A stretch of 41,846 bases of DNA from Scatosoma sp045588185 (GCA_045588185.1 JAZNDR010000052.1:1-41846); one strand, 5' to 3'. Numbered from the stretch's first letter, positions 15,827 through 25,477 are shown. Notes: generated from the sequence alone by a model not told the origin. Program-made: numbers and translations.

Positions 15827-17818
15827 ATGACAAGCAGAAAATACGAACGCGAAATTTCCTTATTTGATATTTTGCAAGAAGCGGGGAAAGAAGTTGTAGA
15901 GAATAAATTAAATGTAGTAAGAGCCGATTTTATAGAAGTCGAACAAATGGCTTGGCGAGAACTTTTTTCGGGATATAATAAAATTTGGGCAATTACATAT
16001 TCTTCTGGTATAAATTTTGTTTATACTCTATTGGATATGTTCGATGAAGCAGAAGTTATTTTTGGTTTTGAAAAGGTTATCTCGTCATCTCTACACGATA
16101 TTATTGCATATCAAAATAAAGTTATTGAGCGTATGCGAAATAAAATGGGTAAAAAGAAAGAACGTTTATTGGATAAAATTGATTCCGAAGCCGTTCGATT
16201 TTTTGTCGCACACGAAAAGTTGTCGCATGAAAAGATTTATTTATTGAAAGCTGATGATGGTAGCAAGCGAGTTATCACGGGTTCTGCTAATATGTCGTTC
16301 AATGCTTTTGGTGGGAAACAGCGGGAAAGCATTATTGTAATGGATGGCGATGCTGCTTTTGACAGCTATTTGGAGATTTTTGAAGAATTACAGATAAACT
16401 CTACTGATATTATTTCTCGTAAGGCATTGGAAATAGCTGACTTGGATGAACATATCGAGCAGTTGCCTATATTGGATGCGATTAAAAAGGAGAAAGTAAC
16501 GGTAATAGAAGCTATTACAGGTGATGATGAAGAAGAAATACAGTTCGTTCTTGATGTGCAAGACATTGCAAAGCGACTGCAACCGAATATGCCAAAAATG
16601 GAGAAAAGCGGTATTATTCGTATAACTCCAACTGAGGTTGCGCGTATGAAAAAGCGTGTTTGTGATGTTGCCGTTAAAGAGAAAGAGCGTTTAAGTGAGA
16701 AACCCCAGCTTGTCGTGGATGTGTTTGACAAAACTGTAACCCTGAATGGAAAACCGTATAATTTAGAGCCGTCGAAGGATGAAATTAAAACGGACGTAGA
16801 ATTGTTTCTTCAATATATGGATGGCTATAATAAGTTTCATGGCGATAGCTATTCGTTGCAACGTCAGTATTATATTTTTGCAAATTGGTTTTTCTGTTCG
16901 CCTTTTATGGCTACAATGCGAACTCTTGCGTTAAACAGCGATCATAATCCATTGCCGTATCCTGTTTTCGGTTTGGTATATGGGCAAAGTAAAGCGGGTA
17001 AAACGAGCTTTTTGGAAACATTGCTTAAAATGATGATTGGACAAAAGCCGAAGATGGCGGCGCCCGATTTTACGCATTCAGTTATAGAAGCTCTTAAAAT
17101 GGAAGTAAAGGGGGCGCCCATAATTGTAGATGATTTGACAAACACTCGTTTCACAAATCACGCAATCGAAATGATAAAAAATGAAGCCTTTGGTGTGAAT
17201 GAAAGATTGTTTCATTATCCGGCGGTTGTAATTAGTGCAAATGAAGACGTGAAGGCGGTGGCACCAGAAATAAGAAGAAGAACGGTGGTATGTCGCGTAG
17301 AGGCAGGTTTGACTAATACGGAAGTTATGCGTAGCAATACAGTGCGTACTGTTCAAAAAAAGATAGGTACTGCCTTTTATCGTGAGTATATTCGTCGTAT
17401 GTTTGAACAGATTCCCGATTTGATTGAAGCATTACAAAAGGAAAACGGCGAGAATATGCCCGATGTATTAAAAGTTTCTTCGGAAGTTTTGTTTGGTATC
17501 ATACAGGAGTATGTGGAGGAATTACCGCATTATGTAGTACCTTTAACCATAGAAAACTATTTTAGCGAAAAGGTTACGGGTAAATTTGTAATTGATACCA
17601 TTAAAAATGCGTGGGCTACGAATAAAAAGAATTTTAAGATAGACAAAAAGAATAATAAATTGAGTTATGACGCTGGCGATGTACACGAAGTTACGCGTTT
17701 AATGAAGGAATTGCCTGAAACATTGGAGGCAAGAAAAGCTCGTGATTGTTTGATAATGAATTTGCAGGAGGCAAAAGAATTTTTCGGAATTGATTTCAAA
17801 AAAGGCTTCTTTGGTTAA
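15827..17818 (+). CDS. PLD-like nuclease fused to AAA+/SF3-like ATPase
   Basis: A 663-aa two-domain protein. The N-terminal part (about 1-190) carries one phospholipase D active-site half, HEKIYLLKAD (H134, K136) followed by ITGSANMSFNAF (152-160). A charged linker leads to an ATPase: Walker A GQSKAGKTS (386-394), Walker B IIVDDLT (D435, D436), a sensor-1-like ISANEDVKAV and an arginine-finger-like EIRRRTVV. PLD domains in defence systems are usually nucleases that dimerise to complete the site. It is co-transcribed with the WYL gene and is not one of the core BREX proteins, so it is either a BREX accessory or an independent defence effector under the same regulator. Confidence 0.8.
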   Translation: MTSRKYEREISLFDILQEAGKEVVENKLNVVRADFIEVEQMAWRELFSGYNKIWAITYSSGINFVYTLLDMFDEAEVIFGFEKVISSSLHDIIAYQNKVIERMRNKMGKKKERLLDKIDSEAVRFFVAHEKLSHEKIYLLKADDGSKRVITGSANMSFNAFGGKQRESIIVMDGDAAFDSYLEIFEELQINSTDIISRKALEIADLDEHIEQLPILDAIKKEKVTVIEAITGDDEEEIQFVLDVQDIAKRLQPNMPKMEKSGIIRITPTEVARMKKRVCDVAVKEKERLSEKPQLVVDVFDKTVTLNGKPYNLEPSKDEIKTDVELFLQYMDGYNKFHGDSYSLQRQYYIFANWFFCSPFMATMRTLALNSDHNPLPYPVFGLVYGQSKAGKTSFLETLLKMMIGQKPKMAAPDFTHSVIEALKMEVKGAPIIVDDLTNTRFTNHAIEMIKNEAFGVNERLFHYPAVVISANEDVKAVAPEIRRRTVVCRVEAGLTNTEVMRSNTVRTVQKKIGTAFYREYIRRMFEQIPDLIEALQKENGENMPDVLKVSSEVLFGIIQEYVEELPHYVVPLTIENYFSEKVTGKFVIDTIKNAWATNKKNFKIDKKNNKLSYDAGDVHEVTRLMKELPETLEARKARDCLIMNLQEAKEFFGIDFKKGFFG

Positions 17819-18102
17819 TTAAACTCGTACATGGGTGAGTGTGATTATTATATTTGGTTACGCATATTTTGTATGTGAAACCACTTTCAAGGAGTTTTAT
17901 GAGGTTTGGAGAATTTCAATGTGGGCTTCTTTTTTATGACTTTCTTATTATAAGAAACAAGTAAATAAAACTTAATCGCCAAAGTAGATAATTCTGATTT
18001 GGGCGAATCTTTTCAATATGCAAAAAATTCGGTATTTTTATAGCCTAAGATGGGGATTTGTGAAGATTTCCCATCTTTCCATTTCAAACGGAACGCTTTT
18101 TG
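17819..18102. other. Intergenic region before the BREX operon
   Basis: It has no clear gene. One tiny ORF (17899-17964, MRFGEFQCGLLFYDFLIIRNK) has a good AAGGAG site but no recognisable product. A hairpin at 18047-18054 with 18070-18077 (with extra inner pairs) is followed by TTT and may terminate the PLD-AAA+ transcript. Confidence 0.5.
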
Positions 18103-18132
18103 TTGACAAGACCATACATAGTATGGTAAAAT
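18103..18132 (+). promoter_or_regulatory. brxA promoter with palindromic operator in the spacer
   Basis: TTGACA at 18103-18108 and TAAAAT at 18127-18132 are 18 bp apart. The spacer holds a perfect palindrome ACCATAC-ATA-GTATGGT (18111-18127). A dimeric repressor bound there would block RNA polymerase. GTATGGTA matches the TATGGTA half-sites in the WYL promoter. Confidence 0.75.
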
Positions 18133-18161
18133 AATACGTAAGAAAGTTTGAGGTGATGGAA

Positions 18162-18761
18162 TTGAATAAAAAAGAATACTCATCAGCTATTAAAAAAACG
18201 CCATTTAAGTATCCTATTTCCAAAAAAATAGCATCCTTAATGCTTAAAGGTCTTGATAGGAACGAAGTTTATAATGAGTGCTATAATAATAACTATATAG
18301 AAATTGATTCTATTGAGCGTCGCCGAGAGGTTACAAACGTAATCTATGAACGATTAGTTAAATTAGACCAATTTTTGCTTGATTATTTTGTTAATGGAGA
18401 TGTGGAAACATCGAAGTTCATTTTGGTTTATGCTATTGCAAAGACTGATTCCTTGTTTTTAGATTTTCTTTTTGAAGTTTATCGAGAAGCGCTGGTTGGA
18501 AGGAAAGATTATATAACGGTGGATGACTTTGATAATTTTTTTGAAATAAAAAAGGAAACTTCTTCTATTGTTGCAAGTTGGGGTGATTATACTTTGAATC
18601 AGCTTCCAAAGGGATATAGGAATATACTTGTTGATTCGGGTTTTGGTGTTCGCATTAAACGTAATATCCAAGCAAATAAAGTTATGATACATCCGCTTGT
18701 AGAAGAACATATTGTTTTGATAGGAGATAAAGATTATTTGAAAGCATTACTGGGGGGCTGA
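18162..18761 (+). CDS. brxA: BREX protein BrxA (DUF1819)
   Basis: A 199-aa DUF1819-type protein, first gene of the BREX core. The start is taken as TTG at 18162 (MNKKEYSSAIKK), because the ribosome binding site GAGGTGAT overlaps the upstream GTG (18153) and ATG (18156) and lies at normal distance only from the TTG. The opening YSSAIKKTPFKYPISKKIASLMLKG and the helical body (YNECYNNNYIEIDS, RRREVTNVIYERL) match BrxA, an all-helical, NusB-like DNA-binding protein required for BREX defence in several systems. It leads the operon brxA-brxB-brxC-pglX. Confidence 0.88.
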   Translation: MNKKEYSSAIKKTPFKYPISKKIASLMLKGLDRNEVYNECYNNNYIEIDSIERRREVTNVIYERLVKLDQFLLDYFVNGDVETSKFILVYAIAKTDSLFLDFLFEVYREALVGRKDYITVDDFDNFFEIKKETSSIVASWGDYTLNQLPKGYRNILVDSGFGVRIKRNIQANKVMIHPLVEEHIVLIGDKDYLKALLGG

Positions 18762-18766
18762 TTGAT

Positions 18767-19366
18767 ATGTTTGAAAGGACATTAAATGATAGGTTCATAG
18801 AGCTTGAAGATCGTATGATAAGCGTTGAAGCATTAACTCGATATGGAACGGCAAATGATTTGAAATTCTATATTTTTGATTATGCTCCAAAAGATGAGTT
18901 AATTATAAGAAAGGAAGTAGAGAAATTAAAGGAACATAATCCTTCCATCGTTGAGTTTGATTTATATGAAATGATGCTTTCTATTATTGAAGAGGAAGGA
19001 TATATGGAAGATGTTCTTCGTATGGAAAAGGATTATGATAAAGAATTACTTCTTCGGGAAGTTTTTCAGCCTTTATTATCAGTAGAAGAGGAAGAAAATC
19101 GTTTACTTGAAATGTTTCAAGAAAAGGCTCCTGATGATGGAAATACTATTGTTTTAATAACGGGTGTTGGTAAATCGTTTCCTATTGTCCGTAGTCATAC
19201 AATTTTGAATAATTTGCAAAGTATATTTCGGAGAAATCCCGTTGTTATGATGTATCCAGGGAGTTACGAGGAAAGGAAGTCTATGACGCTTAGGCTTTTT
19301 GATAGATTGGACGACGATAATTATTATAGGGCATTTGTATTAAGCAAAAGGAGATTAGATAAATGA
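18767..19366 (+). CDS. brxB: BREX protein BrxB (DUF1788)
   Basis: A 199-aa DUF1788 protein. Recognisable segments are the opening LNDRFIELEDRMIS, the TIVLITGVGKSFPIVRSHTIL strand-turn, the VVMMYPGSYEERKSMTLRLF segment, and the family-typical ending DDNYYRAFVLSK. BrxB is essential for BREX function, but its biochemistry is poorly defined. It starts 5 bp after brxA and overlaps brxC by 4 bp (ATGA), which indicates tight translational coupling. Confidence 0.9.
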   Translation: MFERTLNDRFIELEDRMISVEALTRYGTANDLKFYIFDYAPKDELIIRKEVEKLKEHNPSIVEFDLYEMMLSIIEEEGYMEDVLRMEKDYDKELLLREVFQPLLSVEEEENRLLEMFQEKAPDDGNTIVLITGVGKSFPIVRSHTILNNLQSIFRRNPVVMMYPGSYEERKSMTLRLFDRLDDDNYYRAFVLSKRRLDK

Positions 19367-22300
19367 TTATTAAAGATTTATTTAAGAAACAAATCGATAG
19401 AAGCATACAAGGCGTTGTCACGATTGGTAATGAAGACGAAGAGCAAAAGCGGCAAGAATTAGAAGAATATGTATGTACCGATGAAATAACAAAATCTTTT
19501 AGAACATTCTTCCGTAAGTATCGTGAATCCATTTCCATTCCTACCGAAAAAATGGGCGTATGGATTACAGGTTTCTTTGGTTCAGGTAAATCGCATTTCT
19601 TGAAAATTTTAGGATACATACTTGAAAACGAAGTTGTTGCTGGCGTAAATGCTATTGACTATTTTGATGAAAAAATTCACGACCAAATTGTACTTGCTGA
19701 TATTCGTCAAAGCGCAAAAGTTAAAAATAAAGTCGTTCTCTTTAACATAGATTCTAAGGCAAAATCTGGTTCAAAAAATAACACGCAAGCAATAATGGAT
19801 ATTATGTTGCGTGCGTTTAATGAATCTATAGGATATTGCGGGCAACAACCGTGGGTTGCTGATTTAGAGCGTGCATTAGATTCCGAAAATAATTTAGATG
19901 CTTTTATAGAAAAATTTGAGGGATTATCGAATAGAAGCTGGAAACAAACCAGAGCGAAGGCTCTTTTGAACAGAGATTATATAATTAAATCTTTGGTTGC
20001 GGTTCGTGGAATGACGGATGAGAGTGCACGTCAATTTGTAGAAGACCAAACACGTAATTTTACTAATACGACGGAAGATTTTGCAAAAATCGTAAAAGAG
20101 TATTGTGATAAAAATAAAACACGTGTTATTTTCTTGATGGACGAAGTTGGGCAGTTTATAGGAGATAATACCCAGCTTATGTTAAATCTTCAAACTTGCG
20201 TCGAAGACTTGGGTAAATATTGTCGTGGACAAGCGTGGGTTGTTGTTACGTCGCAACAAGAATTGAAGGCGATGATTGATAGCACGAAGGATAAACAGCA
20301 AGATTTTTCCAAAATTCAAGGTCGTTTCGATACACGTTTGCTTCTTAGTGGTGCTAATGCCGATGAAGTTATTAAAAAGAGAATTTTGGATAAAAAAGAT
20401 ACCGCTGTTAATCCGTTGAAAGCGCTTTTTGATGCGAATAGCAGTAAATTAGGAAACCTTATTTTATTTGAAAGACAGCCTACGTGGAGTGGATATAAGG
20501 ATGCGGAAGAATTTAAGGATGTATATCCTTTCGTGTCCTATCAATTTGAATTACTGCAAAAGGTATTTGAAGCGATCCGTGAACACGGTATGAGTGAAGG
20601 TAAGCACCTTTCTCAAAATGAACGTTCATTACTTAGTGCGTTCCAAGATTCCGCTAAACGTTATGCAGAAGCGGATGCAGGTATTTTAGTGCCGTTTGAT
20701 AGTTTTTATCAAACGATTGAACAATTCATTGATTATGATATAAAAACAGTTTTCAGTAATGCTGAAAAGCGTACCAGTATTGATGAATTTTCCATTAGAG
20801 TTTTGCGCGTTCTTTTTATGATAAAGTACGTCAAGGAAATGCCTGCGACTATCAATAGACTTGCTACATTGTTGGTAGGTAATATAAATGAAGATAAGGC
20901 TATTCTAAAAGAACGTATTCTTGAAGCGTTGAAGAATTTGGAGGCTGAAACTCTTATTCAAAAAAATGGCGATGAATATGATTTCTTGACAAATGCGGAG
21001 CAAGATGTAAATCGTCAAATCAATAGTACGGGTTATAATGAAGGTGAAGTTCAAAGAAATATTTTAGATATTATTTATGACCGTGTTCTTGAAAGTAATA
21101 AATTACGTTATGAAAATCGTTATGATTTCGGCTTAAATCGATTTGTTGATAGTGAATCGAAGGGTTCATTTAACCAAGACTATATTACAATACGTGTTTA
21201 TACCGTTTATTCTAACATTTCCGATGCAATTACGTTCCAAGCGGAATCTGCAAAGGGATCGGTTGTAGTTGATTTAACGGAAGGTTTATTTATTGACGAG
21301 CTGATTCGTGCAAATAAGATTGCGACCTTCAAACGTAATAATAGTGCTACCATGTCCGCGGCTTTGGCTGAAATTATGAGTAAAAAGACGGCTGAATATT
21401 CGGAACGTATGAAACGTGCAGAAGATATTATTAAGCAATCTTTGCGCACCGCGCCAATTTATTTTAACGGACAAGCGTTGGATATAAAAGCGAAGGATGG
21501 CAGGGATAGATTAACCGATGCGTTAAAGGAAATGGTAAAGCAGGATTATTATAAATTAGGACTTGTGAGCTATTTCTATAACGATCAAAAAGCCGTTAGT
21601 GAAGTATTGGATAATAAGTTGAGCGATATTTACGGTGACGATCTTTCGCAAGATGCTAATTATGGTGCATATTCCGAAATTTTTGAGCGTATCAAGAATG
21701 ATAAAATGGTAGGTAGAACGGTTACTGTTAAAAAATTAATCGATGCATTCTCCAAAAAACCTTATGGATGGCGTGATTTTGATATTCTTGGTATGATTGC
21801 TACTTTGTGGAAACACAATAAGTTGCAAATTTCTATTCACGAAGTAGTCGTAGATGATAATAATCGTAGTTTCAAAATTGATTTTGCGCGTAAAAACGGT
21901 CTTGATACAATGGTCGTTAAAATGCAGGAAAAAATTGATGCCACCATCTTGTATCAAGTAAAGCGCATTATGCAAGAAGCCTTTGACGAAAATATTCCCC
22001 TTGATGAATTGAAGTTGAAAGACGGTGTTCTTTCGTTCTTCAAACACAAGAGAGATTTCCTTAGTGGCTTGAAGGCAAAATATGGCTCTGATTACGCTGG
22101 TTGCAAGGTTGTTCCCGAATTGTATAAACATTTTGACGCTATTTGTCGTTCGACGGATGCGGCTACGATTTTTGCGGAAATAATTGCTCGCAAAGACGCT
22201 TTGTATGATAATGCAGAGATTTTGGAACAGCTTGAAGTGTTCTACAAAGATGGTAGCAATCAACAAAAGACCTATAAAGATGCTTGCATTATCTTGGATT

Positions 22301-22887
22301 GGTATAGAAACAATTATATGTTCAATGACCTTACAAAGTTGCAAGATGTAATCGAAGCAATGTCGGAAATTGTTGAGATGGAAATGCCGTTCTCCAAGAT
22401 GAGTCAACTTGCTAATTTGGTGTTCCAAGCAGGGGAAATCCGTGAAGCTATTTTGGAAGAAAAGTATCAAGCAACAAAGCGTTGCCTTGAAGCTGATTTG
22501 AGTACAATCAATAAAGAACTTGAAGAAGCGCTTGGAACGAATTTGAATGATGAACAAAAGACACAAATCAGCAATAAGGGTAAAGAAATTGCCGACCAAT
22601 ATGATACGTGGTTAAAGGCATTGAATAAGAATACGTCCAATATGGATCAGTATATTACTTCGAGCCAAACTACTGTTCAAAAGTTTAGAGCTTTTATCGG
22701 TATGGTAATGTCGCAATCAACTTCTTCTATTCCTGTTAGACGTTCTAAGAAAGTGAGAATTATTGAGTGTGTACCCGTTGCAAATAAAAAGATTGCAAGC
22801 GCAACGGATATTGACAAGGTTGTTAATGCAATTAGAGATAAATTATTGGCTGAATTGAAAGAAAACGACGAAATCAATCTTGATTAA
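19363..22887 (+). CDS. brxC: BREX ATPase BrxC/PglY
   Basis: A 1174-aa ATPase, normal length for BrxC. It opens MIIKDLFKKQIDRSIQGVV, a family hallmark. Walker A is GFFGSGKSH (about 70-78). A Walker-B-like strand is VIFLMDEVGQFIGDN near residue 265, followed by the sensor-like VVVTSQQEL. The long C-terminal part is helical with a coiled-coil region around 1040-1110. BrxC is a large AAA-type protein needed for both modification and exclusion. The start overlaps brxB by 4 bp. It is intact, so the operon's damage or variation is confined to pglX. Confidence 0.95.
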   Translation: MIIKDLFKKQIDRSIQGVVTIGNEDEEQKRQELEEYVCTDEITKSFRTFFRKYRESISIPTEKMGVWITGFFGSGKSHFLKILGYILENEVVAGVNAIDYFDEKIHDQIVLADIRQSAKVKNKVVLFNIDSKAKSGSKNNTQAIMDIMLRAFNESIGYCGQQPWVADLERALDSENNLDAFIEKFEGLSNRSWKQTRAKALLNRDYIIKSLVAVRGMTDESARQFVEDQTRNFTNTTEDFAKIVKEYCDKNKTRVIFLMDEVGQFIGDNTQLMLNLQTCVEDLGKYCRGQAWVVVTSQQELKAMIDSTKDKQQDFSKIQGRFDTRLLLSGANADEVIKKRILDKKDTAVNPLKALFDANSSKLGNLILFERQPTWSGYKDAEEFKDVYPFVSYQFELLQKVFEAIREHGMSEGKHLSQNERSLLSAFQDSAKRYAEADAGILVPFDSFYQTIEQFIDYDIKTVFSNAEKRTSIDEFSIRVLRVLFMIKYVKEMPATINRLATLLVGNINEDKAILKERILEALKNLEAETLIQKNGDEYDFLTNAEQDVNRQINSTGYNEGEVQRNILDIIYDRVLESNKLRYENRYDFGLNRFVDSESKGSFNQDYITIRVYTVYSNISDAITFQAESAKGSVVVDLTEGLFIDELIRANKIATFKRNNSATMSAALAEIMSKKTAEYSERMKRAEDIIKQSLRTAPIYFNGQALDIKAKDGRDRLTDALKEMVKQDYYKLGLVSYFYNDQKAVSEVLDNKLSDIYGDDLSQDANYGAYSEIFERIKNDKMVGRTVTVKKLIDAFSKKPYGWRDFDILGMIATLWKHNKLQISIHEVVVDDNNRSFKIDFARKNGLDTMVVKMQEKIDATILYQVKRIMQEAFDENIPLDELKLKDGVLSFFKHKRDFLSGLKAKYGSDYAGCKVVPELYKHFDAICRSTDAATIFAEIIARKDALYDNAEILEQLEVFYKDGSNQQKTYKDACIILDWYRNNYMFNDLTKLQDVIEAMSEIVEMEMPFSKMSQLANLVFQAGEIREAILEEKYQATKRCLEADLSTINKELEEALGTNLNDEQKTQISNKGKEIADQYDTWLKALNKNTSNMDQYITSSQTTVQKFRAFIGMVMSQSTSSIPVRRSKKVRIIECVPVANKKIASATDIDKVVNAIRDKLLAELKENDEINLD

Positions 22888-22898
22888 AGGGAATTACA

Positions 22899-24761
22899 AT
22901 GGATAAAAGAGTTTTGCAATTATATTCCGTGTGGGCGAAAGATAATCTTGAAAAACAGATTGAAGTTTCGCTTAAAACGCTTGGAATTAACAGCGATAAG
23001 GACATTAAGGAATGTAAAATTATCGGTGATTATGCCGTAATTGAAGGCGATGCAACGTCATATCCGAAGGCTTTGGAAGGGCTTCGAAAAAGCATTGTCA
23101 ATTTGGTACAAGCCGAAGGATATGAAAATGTCATTGAAGAATTTGCATATACTTGGTTTAATCGTTTTGTGGCTTTGCGCTTTATGGAAATTCACGATTT
23201 CTTGCCACATGGGTTTAGAGTATTGTCGTCAAGAGATGGAAACATCGAACCTGAAATTTTGAAAAATCTTAATTTTGTAAAAGACGATTTGAAATTAGAT
23301 TTGGCTCTTTGTGTATCGCTGAAAGAAGAAGGCAAAATCGAAGAATTGTATAGATACGTTCTTTTCCGTCAATGCAATGCGTTGTCGGCTGTTTTGCCTA
23401 TGCTTTTTTCCGAAGAAAGCGCGTATTTGGAGCTTCTTTTGCCCCAAACGTTATTGAAAGGCGAAACAATTCTTACAAAACTCGTTGAAATTCCCGAAGA
23501 TTATTTCATGAATGATGTTGAAGTAATTGGTTGGTTGTATCAATTTTATGTCGCTGATGATAGACAACTTTTCAGGGATGCAAAAGTTATTACAAAAGAT
23601 TTAATTCCTACTTTAACGCAAGTTTTTACACCTGATTGGATTACTCGCTATATGGCTGAAAATTCTGTTGGTCGTGTATGGATGGAAAGTTATCCTTCTT
23701 CTGAATTAAGAGCTGCAATGACTTATTATGTCGATGACCCTGTTCAATCTGAGGATATTCAGCGTAAAATTGATGCGGTAAAGTATAAAAATGTTAATCC
23801 CAAAGATATAAAAGTTATTGAACCTTGTTGTGGTTCTGGGCATATTCTTGTTTATGTATTTGATTTGCTTCAAAAAATGTATGAAGAAAAAGGGTATCAA
23901 AAACGAGAGATTCCTACGCTTATTTTAAAGAACAATCTTTTTGGGTTGGATGTTGATAAACGTTCTGCTCAGCTTGCTGCGTTTTCACTTGTTATGAAAG
24001 CAAGGAGTATTAACCCCAGATTTTTTAGCGAAAATTATTATGTAAAACCGCAGGTTTATGAAATTTGGGATTCTCGTTTGTTGTATCGTTTAGATTATCA
24101 AACGCAACTGAGAGATTTGAATTTATTGACGGCTTCGGAAATGAACGATATAGAATATATCGTGGATACGTTCCGTTATGCTAAAACGATAGGTTCACTT
24201 TTGAAAGTGAAGGCTTTGGATTGGACAAAGGTTGACGTAGCTATTGAAAAATTGCGTACACAGGCTATTCCTACCGTATTCAATTTTAGATTACTGGGTG
24301 AAGGTGTTAGCCTTTTGAAAAAGCTCGTGTGTCAAGCAAAAATTATGTCGGTTCAATATGACGTAATGATTACCAATCCGCCGTATATGGGAGTTTCCAA
24401 ACTTGAAAGCTCCCCTAAGCAATATCTTATATCAGCTTATCCGAATAGTAAATCGGATATGTTTGCTATGTTTATGGAAACCGATTTCGTGAAAGAAAAC
24501 GGCTTTAGAGCAATGGTAAACCCTGATTCTTGGATGTTCCTTGTGAGCTTTGAAGAAATGCGTAAGGAATTGATAGCTTCCAAATCCATTTTGAATATGA
24601 TTCATTTGGGTTTAGGGGCTTTTGATGCTACTGTTCAAACAACGTCATTTGTATTAAGAAATTCTCCCATCGCGGGTAACGGCGTTTATTTCCGTTTGGT
24701 TGATAGCAAAGATAAAGAAAAAGACTTTGTTAATGCCTTAACAACGGGGGGGGGTATGTAA
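22899..24761 (+). CDS. pglX: PglX methyltransferase, N-terminal catalytic part, ended by slippage-type frameshift
   Basis: A 620-aa piece of the BREX adenine methyltransferase. It opens LQLYSVWAKDNLEKQIEVSLK. SAM motif I is IEPCCGSGHILVYVFD near residue 308, a Rossmann strand FGLDVDKRSAQLAAFSL follows, and the catalytic motif is NPPY (493-496). It stops in GGGM at 24759-24761, right after nine G (24746-24754). Reading on from 24755 gives the expected PglX continuation, so 7 or 10 G would restore an 858-859-aa methylase-TRD fusion. A full PglX of about 1170 aa equals this piece plus one TRD plus the separate C-terminal gene. Confidence 0.92.
   Translation: MDKRVLQLYSVWAKDNLEKQIEVSLKTLGINSDKDIKECKIIGDYAVIEGDATSYPKALEGLRKSIVNLVQAEGYENVIEEFAYTWFNRFVALRFMEIHDFLPHGFRVLSSRDGNIEPEILKNLNFVKDDLKLDLALCVSLKEEGKIEELYRYVLFRQCNALSAVLPMLFSEESAYLELLLPQTLLKGETILTKLVEIPEDYFMNDVEVIGWLYQFYVADDRQLFRDAKVITKDLIPTLTQVFTPDWITRYMAENSVGRVWMESYPSSELRAAMTYYVDDPVQSEDIQRKIDAVKYKNVNPKDIKVIEPCCGSGHILVYVFDLLQKMYEEKGYQKREIPTLILKNNLFGLDVDKRSAQLAAFSLVMKARSINPRFFSENYYVKPQVYEIWDSRLLYRLDYQTQLRDLNLLTASEMNDIEYIVDTFRYAKTIGSLLKVKALDWTKVDVAIEKLRTQAIPTVFNFRLLGEGVSLLKKLVCQAKIMSVQYDVMITNPPYMGVSKLESSPKQYLISAYPNSKSDMFAMFMETDFVKENGFRAMVNPDSWMFLVSFEEMRKELIASKSILNMIHLGLGAFDATVQTTSFVLRNSPIAGNGVYFRLVDSKDKEKDFVNALTTGGGM
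24746..24754 (+). repeat. G9 homopolymer in pglX (candidate phase-variation tract)
   Basis: Nine consecutive G inside the coding part of pglX in an AT-rich operon. With 9 G the frame hits TAA five bases on. With 10 (or 7) it continues for 241 more codons. A comparable G-tract switch is known in Streptomyces coelicolor pglX. Confidence 0.8.
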
Positions 24762-25477
24762 CTGAACAGCTCTCGTTTGTTAAGATTCCTAATAATCCAA
24801 TTTCTTATTGGGTTACGAATACGCTTTTAGAGGCATATAAAAACAAAAACATGGATTATTATGCTCAACCGCGTCATGGACTTGCAACTTCTGATAATGC
24901 GAGATTTTTAAGATATTGGTTTGAGGTCAATATTGATAAAACAAGTGTTTATTGTAAAGATGATTATTCAAAGAAATGGTTTCCGATGAATAAAGGGGGA
25001 GAGTATCGTAAATGGTTTGGTAATAATGAATGGTTGATAAATTATGAGAATGATGGCAGGGAATTAAAAGATTTTGCTGTTTCAATTTATCGTTGTTCTT
25101 CGAGGACTATTCAAAACACGCAATTTTATTTTAAGAAAGGATTAACGTGGTCGGCTTTAACATCTGGGGAGTTCTCTGTGCGTTTTTCTGAGGAAGGCGC
25201 TCTTTTTGGCTCTGGCGGTTATTCTGCTTTTGTTGATGATAACCATTTATTATATTTATTGGCTTTGTTAAACAACAAGGTTAATAAAGCCTTTATTGGT
25301 CTTGTTTCTCCAACATTAAATTTTGAAGTTGGACATATTAAAACGATTCCCGTTATTATTGATGTTGATTGTAAAAGAATTGTTGATTTATTGGCAAAGA
25401 AAAATATTGAATTAGTTAAAAATGATTGGGATAGTTTTGAAACCAGTTGGGATTTTAAAAAACATCCTTTAATTTGA
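24755..25477 (+). CDS. pglX: PglX target-recognition domain 1 (in frame only after tract slippage)
   Basis: A continuous open frame from 24755 (YVTEQLSFVKIPNNPISYWV) to TGA at 25475-25477, with the first Met at 24851. It carries PglX TRD landmarks: IPNNPISYWV, HGLATSDNARFLRYWFEV, GEYRKWFGNNEWLINYENDG, TWSALTSGEFSVRF, GSGGY and the end DWDSFETSWDFKKHPLI. In PglX this region reads the DNA target. As sequenced it lacks a good ribosome binding site and is probably silent or poorly translated. In standard PglX the HPLI segment runs straight into the C-terminal domain; here it is followed by a stop, so even the fused form would lack that domain in cis. Confidence 0.85.
   Translation, partial: YVTEQLSFVKIPNNPISYWVTNTLLEAYKNKNMDYYAQPRHGLATSDNARFLRYWFEVNIDKTSVYCKDDYSKKWFPMNKGGEYRKWFGNNEWLINYENDGRELKDFAVSIYRCSSRTIQNTQFYFKKGLTWSALTSGEFSVRFSEEGALFGSGGYSAFVDDNHLLYLLALLNNKVNKAFIGLVSPTLNFEVGHIKTIPVIIDVDCKRIVDLLAKKNIELVKNDWDSFETSWDFKKHPLI
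25424..25473 (+). repeat. 50-bp direct repeat, copy 1 (end of TRD1)
   Basis: It matches 26191-26240 at 46 of 50 positions and encodes DWDSFETSWDFKKHPL in both. It lies just before each TRD stop codon. It could serve as homology for recombination between cassettes, although protein conservation explains part of the identity. Confidence 0.8.
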
